DNA from: SABI01 sp028532915
GTDB taxonomy: Bacteria > Spirochaetota > Spirochaetia > Sphaerochaetales > Sphaerochaetaceae
DNA: 64,000 bases
Direction of reading: 5' to 3'
NCBI GenBank assembly: GCA_963677225.1
Contig: OY781923.1
Coordinates: 248,001-312,000 of the forward strand
Under the pieces are notes generated by a model, which saw only the letters and a program-made list of their open reading frames with translations, did not search any database and was not told the origin of the DNA. Positions 59,908 to 64,000 of the stretch are shown in pieces. The number at the start of each line of letters is the position of its first letter. The stretch's first letter is position 1. The translations under genes were made by a program, and so were the position numbers.

Positions 59908-60690
59908 AAAACTCAGGTCACTGCCTGAAGATACCAGAATGAGAAAGGTGATCCGGCTTCTGGAGAGCAACCGGCAGCAGACTCCTCTCGAGCGCTCCTA
60001 TCTTATTGAACTGTGTCTGCTAGTCACAGAAAGTAATGAGAAAAGAGTGGGTGATTTCACCCGCAGATGCAGCGAAAATCTGATCAGCTGTCTGAAAGAG
60101 GACAGAGAGTATGAATTCGCTCTGGACGATCTCAGATACTCTCTGGCATCGGATTTCAATATGACAAGCGGAGATTGGGATTTTGTTGATGATACGGCGA
60201 AACTTGACCCTTCCGGCGGGCCATCCGTCCGTTTTCGGTACTTCTGGACAGAATCCGTTCTCCTTTCAATGTCGGATCAATATTCAGAACAAGCGACAGT
60301 TTCGGTGTGAAAGAGATCCTGCTCACTCCTCTGTGCGCAGATGTGAATCATTCGAGAACGAAACGAAGCGCCGCCGGATGTCTGGACAGTGTTCCCTACC
60401 GGATTCTTGAAGAGACCTCTATCCTGTCAAAACTCGAAGGTAGAGAAGTATTCGCTCTGGAACTCGGAGGCAAAAGTGTCGATACCTTCGAGTTTCCCGA
60501 GGACGGAGTGATGATAGTGGGTTCTGAAGAACTGGGAGTCTCTCCCGCTCTCTTGGAATATGCGAAACACTCTGCAGGTATCGTCTCGATACCGCTGTTC
60601 GGATCAAAAGGTTCTCTGAATGTATCCACCGCCTTTTCGATCGCTATGTACTGGTGGATGCACACGAAAGGAAAAGCCGGTCAGTTTTGA
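59894..60690 (+). pseudogene. TrmH/SpoU-family RNA methyltransferase, broken by a one-base frameshift
   Basis: The N-terminal part is read from ATG 59894 to about 60231; the C-terminal part continues in the -1 frame. In the second frame the sequence VLLDRIRSPFNVGSIFRTSD is a perfect SpoU motif 1, followed by FGVKEILLTP, IVGSEELGVSPALLEYA (motif 2) and IPLFGSKGSLNVSTAFSIA (motif 3). The frame changes within CGTTTTCGG at 60230-60238: one more T in this run would join the halves as VRFSVLLDRIRSPF. Neither part has a stop near the joint that suits an independent protein. It is a sequencing error, a slippage site or a recent mutation. If intact it would methylate a ribose in rRNA or tRNA. Confidence 0.85.
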
Positions 60691-62732
60691 GGCCTAGAGA
60701 TATCGTAAAGGAGTTTGAGACGGTCTTCGATGGTCCGGTTGAGCGAGTCGGGAGGGAAGTTTCCCTTCTGATTTCTCTTTCCTGCAGGTCTGTCTGTAAG
60801 GACACTCATTCCTTCATCGATAGTGTGCACCGGATAGATATGAAATCTCTTCTCCTCGATCGCTTTGATGATATGGTAGGGAAGAATGAGGTTTTTCTTG
60901 TTCTGGAACGGGATGATCACTCCGGGGTGAGAAATATTGCCCACCGCTGTGCAGACACTGTAGAATCCCGTGATCTTCTCGTTTATTCCGCCGACGGGCT
61001 GGATCTCTCCCATCTGGTTCACCGATCCGGTCACTGCGATATTCTGTTTGATCGGTATTTCTCCGATAGCTGAAAGAAGTGCATACAGTTCGCTGCTGCT
61101 CGCGGAATCTCCGTCGATCTCACCGTAGGACTGTTCAAAACATATTCCCGAGTAGATCGATAGAGGGAATGTTCTTGCATACCGTTTTCTAAGATATCCT
61201 TCGAGAATAAGCAGGCCTTTATCGTGAATCTCGCCGCTGAGGCCTGCTTCGTGTTCGATATTTACGATACCTTCGGAACCCGGAGCTACCGTTGCACTGA
61301 TGACAGCCGGTGTCCCGAAGCTCGTCGACCCTACATCCAGAACGGCCAGACCGTTGACTACTCCGATCTTGTAACCGGAAAGACTGATGATCATCTCGCC
61401 GTTGAGGATCTCTTTCTGGATACGTCCTTCACTCACCGATCCGATATATTCTCTCTCTTCAACCGCTTTGAGGACGCTCTCTGCGCTGATGATATTTTTG
61501 TGTTCACTTGAGGCCCAGTAGTTCGCTTCTCTCAGAAGATCTCCTAAAAGTGCGAGCTGTGTCGTCAGTTCTTCTCTGTTTTCAGCGATGAGGGCACTGT
61601 ATCGAAGCAGTTCCGCTACGGCCTTTTCGTCGCAGGGAAGGAGAGATTCAGCCTGCACGACCTTGAGCAGATACTCGATGGTTCCTGCAATATTTTCGCT
61701 GTTGCGCTTCATTGTGTAGTCGAACTCGCACGATATTTTGAAAAGTTTCAAAAATTCTTCGTCATTGTCGCAGAACTTGTCGTACACTTCGGAAGATCCG
61801 ACGATGATCAGTTTCAGCTGGAGTTCAATGGGGTCCGGTCGGATACCTGAAAGGTGGTCCGCATTGGAGGTAGAATTCTGGATGACAAGATGGCGGGTGG
61901 TCAGAAACCGTTTAAGAGCCTCGTAGAGACCTTTGACATTGAGCATCTCGTTTGCGCTGATGACAAGATACCCCCCGTTTGCTTTCAGAAGGGATCCTGC
62001 ATGGATCGAAAGAAACGGCAGGTTTTCCTGATTCCCGTCCAGGGATCCGAACAGATTTGCGAAGGTGGGATGGTTTTCATAGATGAGAGGACGTCTTGTG
62101 GTCTTTCCGTGGTCGACCAGTACATTCACCGTATAACGGCGAAGAAACGACTGGAGGTCCTTCGAAGCGAGCATCCGGCGGGAAAGCATATAAGAATGTT
62201 CTGCAAGATCTTCTTTGATACTGTCGAAAAACGATCTGATCTTATCAGAGTCGTATGCTTTTTCGATAGGTGAAAGAAGCGTTGAAGCCAAATCCGTCAG
62301 AGTCTGCCCGTTCAATTCTCCTTCATTCATGGCTTCCATGATCCGCGAATATGCCTCGGTTGTGAAATATTTCATCGACCTGGCGAATTCGCGCGCTTTT
62401 CCCGGAGGAAATGTTAGAGGAATGGGTGCATCCGGTGTGTGAAAATTATGGATGAACATGACATCCTGCAGCTTTGAAAGATCTTTCTCATATTTTTTCG
62501 TGGCGATCTCTATCGCCGTCTTTTTACCGGTACCGGGTTCTCCGCTCACGAAGATGTTGTATCCGTCGGAATCTATCGCGAAAGCGAGATTGAGTGCTCT
62601 CATCGCACGCGGCTGTCCGACGATCGTTTTCTGACTGCTGAGCGAGGAGGGAAAACTGATCGAGGAGGACGGGATCGTGAAGCCGGCCTCACGAGAGGTA
62701 AGCTCTCTGATTTCAAATGGTAAAGTTGCCAT
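60681..62732 (-). CDS. Lon-like ATP-dependent protease (YcbZ/LonB type)
   Basis: A 683-residue protease with AAA+ and Lon proteolytic domains. Walker A SGEPGTGKKTAIEIA lies near residue 60. A long helical insertion follows, then GSLDGNQENLPFLSIHAGSLLKANGGYLVIS, containing the second part of the ATPase site. The C-terminal domain has the catalytic serine in GDSASSSELYALLSAIGEIPI and lysine in GGINEKITGF, the Ser-Lys dyad. Unlike classical Lon it lacks the N-terminal substrate domain. Start ATG 62732 comes 7 nt after TATAGT, 17 bp from TTGACA, so the message is leaderless; earlier codons would lie in the promoter. It converges on the frameshifted gene with a 10-bp overlap. Confidence 0.92.
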   Translation of the reverse strand: MATLPFEIRELTSREAGFTIPSSSISFPSSLSSQKTIVGQPRAMRALNLAFAIDSDGYNIFVSGEPGTGKKTAIEIATKKYEKDLSKLQDVMFIHNFHTPDAPIPLTFPPGKAREFARSMKYFTTEAYSRIMEAMNEGELNGQTLTDLASTLLSPIEKAYDSDKIRSFFDSIKEDLAEHSYMLSRRMLASKDLQSFLRRYTVNVLVDHGKTTRRPLIYENHPTFANLFGSLDGNQENLPFLSIHAGSLLKANGGYLVISANEMLNVKGLYEALKRFLTTRHLVIQNSTSNADHLSGIRPDPIELQLKLIIVGSSEVYDKFCDNDEEFLKLFKISCEFDYTMKRNSENIAGTIEYLLKVVQAESLLPCDEKAVAELLRYSALIAENREELTTQLALLGDLLREANYWASSEHKNIISAESVLKAVEEREYIGSVSEGRIQKEILNGEMIISLSGYKIGVVNGLAVLDVGSTSFGTPAVISATVAPGSEGIVNIEHEAGLSGEIHDKGLLILEGYLRKRYARTFPLSIYSGICFEQSYGEIDGDSASSSELYALLSAIGEIPIKQNIAVTGSVNQMGEIQPVGGINEKITGFYSVCTAVGNISHPGVIIPFQNKKNLILPYHIIKAIEEKRFHIYPVHTIDEGMSVLTDRPAGKRNQKGNFPPDSLNRTIEDRLKLLYDISRPQN

Positions 62733-62739
62733 GTGGCTC

Positions 62740-62768
62740 ACTATAGGTGGTGGAATAATTGATGTCAA
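62740..62768 (-). promoter_or_regulatory. Promoter of the Lon-like gene
   Basis: On the minus strand TTGACA (62768-62763), a 17-bp spacer and TATAGT (62745-62740); the ATG starts at 62732. This near-perfect promoter with no room for a leader is the clearest leaderless case in the window. Confidence 0.85.
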
Positions 62769-62787
62769 CTCTTTATAATTATCACCT

Positions 62788-63549
62788 ATGAATATTAGAG
62801 ATTTAGAGGATTATATTTCGAAACGTCTTCATCTTCCCGATTTTGCCAAAAGTGATATTTCTTTGAATGGTCTGCAGGTAGGCCGGCGCGAAAAAGAGAT
62901 CAGGAAGGTTGTCACAGCAGTCGATGCTTCTTTGGAAACTTTCCGCAAGGCGCATGAGAAGGGGGCCGATGCTCTTTTCGTTCATCACGGTTTGTTCTGG
63001 GGGAAGCCTCTTGCCGTCCGGGATGAGCATTATGAGAGAATAGCGTTTCTTCTGAAAAATGATATTGCGCTGTTTGCCGCTCATCTTCCTCTCGATGCCC
63101 ATAGTGAATTGGGCAATAATGCGACTATGGCATCGATTCTCGGTCTGACCGGTATCGAACCGTTCGGAGAGTACCACGGAATCGACATCGGTTTCAGCGG
63201 GGCGAGTAAAAACCCTCTCTCGATAGATGAGATCGCCGGGAAACTCGGGTTCAGCGAAGAAAGAGGTCTTCATGTTCTTCCTTTCGGTCCCGAGAAGATA
63301 ACCAGGGTTGCGATCGTTTCGGGAGGAGCCGCCGAAGAAGTTCAGCAGGCCATTGAGATCGGCGCCGATGCTTATATCACAGGAGAAGCCTCCCACACGA
63401 TGTATTCGTTTTGCAAGGAGAGGGAAATCACCATGATCTGCGGAGGTCATTATCAGAGTGAAGTCTTCGGTGTACAATCTTTCGCTGAAGCCTTACAATC
63501 GGAATGTGCTGTGAAAACCGAGTTCATCGATATCCCTACTTCACTATAG
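62788..63549 (+). CDS. Nif3-family dinuclear-metal protein (YbgI-like)
   Basis: A 253-residue Nif3/YbgI-type protein. It carries DISLNGLQVGRREKEIRKVV (family start), ADALFVHHGLFWG with the metal His pair, LFAAHLPLDAHSELGNNATMA, and at the end GADAYITGEASHTMYSF and MICGGHYQSEVFG. These supply the His/Glu/Asp ligands of a two-metal site. Members were annotated as GTP cyclohydrolase I type 2; the real function remains unclear. TATAAT ends 8 nt before the ATG with no Shine-Dalgarno. It diverges from the Lon-like gene by 55 bp and lspA follows after 12 bp. Confidence 0.93.
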   Translation: MNIRDLEDYISKRLHLPDFAKSDISLNGLQVGRREKEIRKVVTAVDASLETFRKAHEKGADALFVHHGLFWGKPLAVRDEHYERIAFLLKNDIALFAAHLPLDAHSELGNNATMASILGLTGIEPFGEYHGIDIGFSGASKNPLSIDEIAGKLGFSEERGLHVLPFGPEKITRVAIVSGGAAEEVQQAIEIGADAYITGEASHTMYSFCKEREITMICGGHYQSEVFGVQSFAEALQSECAVKTEFIDIPTSL

Positions 63550-63561
63550 GAGCCTTTGCAC

Positions 63562-64000
63562 ATGGAAACCGAGCGTACAACGAGGTACCGGCCTTTTATC
63601 CTCACTTTGATCATCGTAGCTCTCGACCAGTGGAGCAAGTACTGGGTCGTTGCCAATATCGAGATAGGAACGGTGTTTCGCTCCTATCTGTCCGATTTTC
63701 TCTGGATCGTACATGTAAGAAACTCCGCCATAGGATTTTCCATAGGTGCGGGACTTCCGCTGGCCGTGAAGAAGGTCCTGTTCGTTGCTTTGCCGCTCAT
63801 ACTTCTGATAATTCTGACCTTATTCGTTCTCAAAAGCAGAGAAATTTCTCCTCTGCAGAGGTGGATAGTATGTGGTATTCTGGGAGGTGGGCTCGGAAAC
63901 ATCATCGACCGGGCATTCAGAGAGGAATGGGTGGTCGATTTCATCAGTGTGAAGGTCTGGGGGCTATTCGGTTTCGAACGGTGGCCGACCTTCAATATCG
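63562..64000 (+). CDS. lspA: Lipoprotein signal peptidase, truncated by the window end
   Basis: The frame from ATG 63562 runs open to the end of the window (146 residues). It is LspA, the membrane aspartyl protease that removes lipoprotein signal peptides. Seen are DQWSKYWVV (first conserved region), VRNSAIGFSIG, GGGLGNIIDRAF with a catalytic Asp, VVDFI and RWPTFNI, just before the second catalytic Asp, which should fall right after the edge. Four membrane segments are expected; three are visible. TAGGAG lies before the ATG, 12 bp after the Nif3-type gene, so both are read together. Confidence 0.95.
   Translation, partial: METERTTRYRPFILTLIIVALDQWSKYWVVANIEIGTVFRSYLSDFLWIVHVRNSAIGFSIGAGLPLAVKKVLFVALPLILLIILTLFVLKSREISPLQRWIVCGILGGGLGNIIDRAFREEWVVDFISVKVWGLFGFERWPTFNI

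Overview
The window looks like a chromosomal segment of a spirochaete, probably from the Sphaerochaeta/Treponema side of Spirochaetota. The reasons are a PnrA/TmpC-like nucleoside-binding protein beside two nucleoside permeases, a two-ATPase CoA-dehydratase activase, and GH63/trehalase-fold and ABC-F genes typical of anaerobic host- or sediment-associated spirochaetes. The taxon is an inference; no rRNA is present. I see no insertion sequence, prophage, integrase or CRISPR array.

Layout. 0-8.1 kb, + strand: the end of an unknown gene, an MFS exporter, an ABC-F ATPase, a lipid kinase, a GH63/trehalase-fold hydrolase, a DjlA-like cochaperone and a 406-aa exported protein. 8.1-11.4 kb, - strand: five tRNAs (four serine isoacceptors plus an unusual Arg-GCG), SRP RNA, then dnaX-ybaB-recR. 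11.5-24.9 kb: an M28 peptidase, YigZ, a membrane-anchored Nudix protein, then a nucleoside-salvage block (deoC, thymidine kinase-like, BMP binding protein, ABC ATPase, two permeases, purine nucleoside phosphorylase), followed by a cupin, an SDR, a phosphoesterase and a ParB-like protein. 24.9-32.3 kb: an AT-rich island of small exported beta-strand proteins, two tandem GntR regulators, an ABC ATPase, a flavodoxin and a candidate ncRNA. 32.3-55.7 kb: ROK regulator, htpG, mscS, rlmE, a candidate sigma-54 small RNA, rhomboid, adenosine deaminase, ankyrin protein, proS, aldolase, aspS, the CoA-activase pair and a MarR-controlled heterodimeric ABC exporter. 55.9-59 kb: a complete phage-shock (Psp) locus with its sigma-54 activator. 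59.2-64 kb: rsmI, a frameshifted TrmH/SpoU methyltransferase, a Lon-like protease, a Nif3 family protein and the start of lspA.

Two regulatory circuits stand out. (1) Four genes for small exported proteins share promoters whose -35 box lies in one 10-mer, TTGACATAAG, with 17-18 bp spacers. The same core lies in the leaders of two adjacent near-duplicate GntR regulators, in a dyad between them, and at the transcription start of the distant 406-aa exported protein. This looks like an undescribed surface-protein regulon. (2) Three near-identical sigma-54 promoters (TTGGCAC-N5-TTGC) occur. Two drive pspA genes; the third, 20 kb away, faces no gene but is followed after about 100 nt by a strong intrinsic terminator. 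It would make a membrane-stress small RNA carrying an exposed anti-Shine-Dalgarno segment.

A third theme is translation. About ten genes have no Shine-Dalgarno and an ATG 6-8 nt after a good -10 box, so they appear to be made from leaderless mRNAs, while other genes have classic AGGAG leaders.
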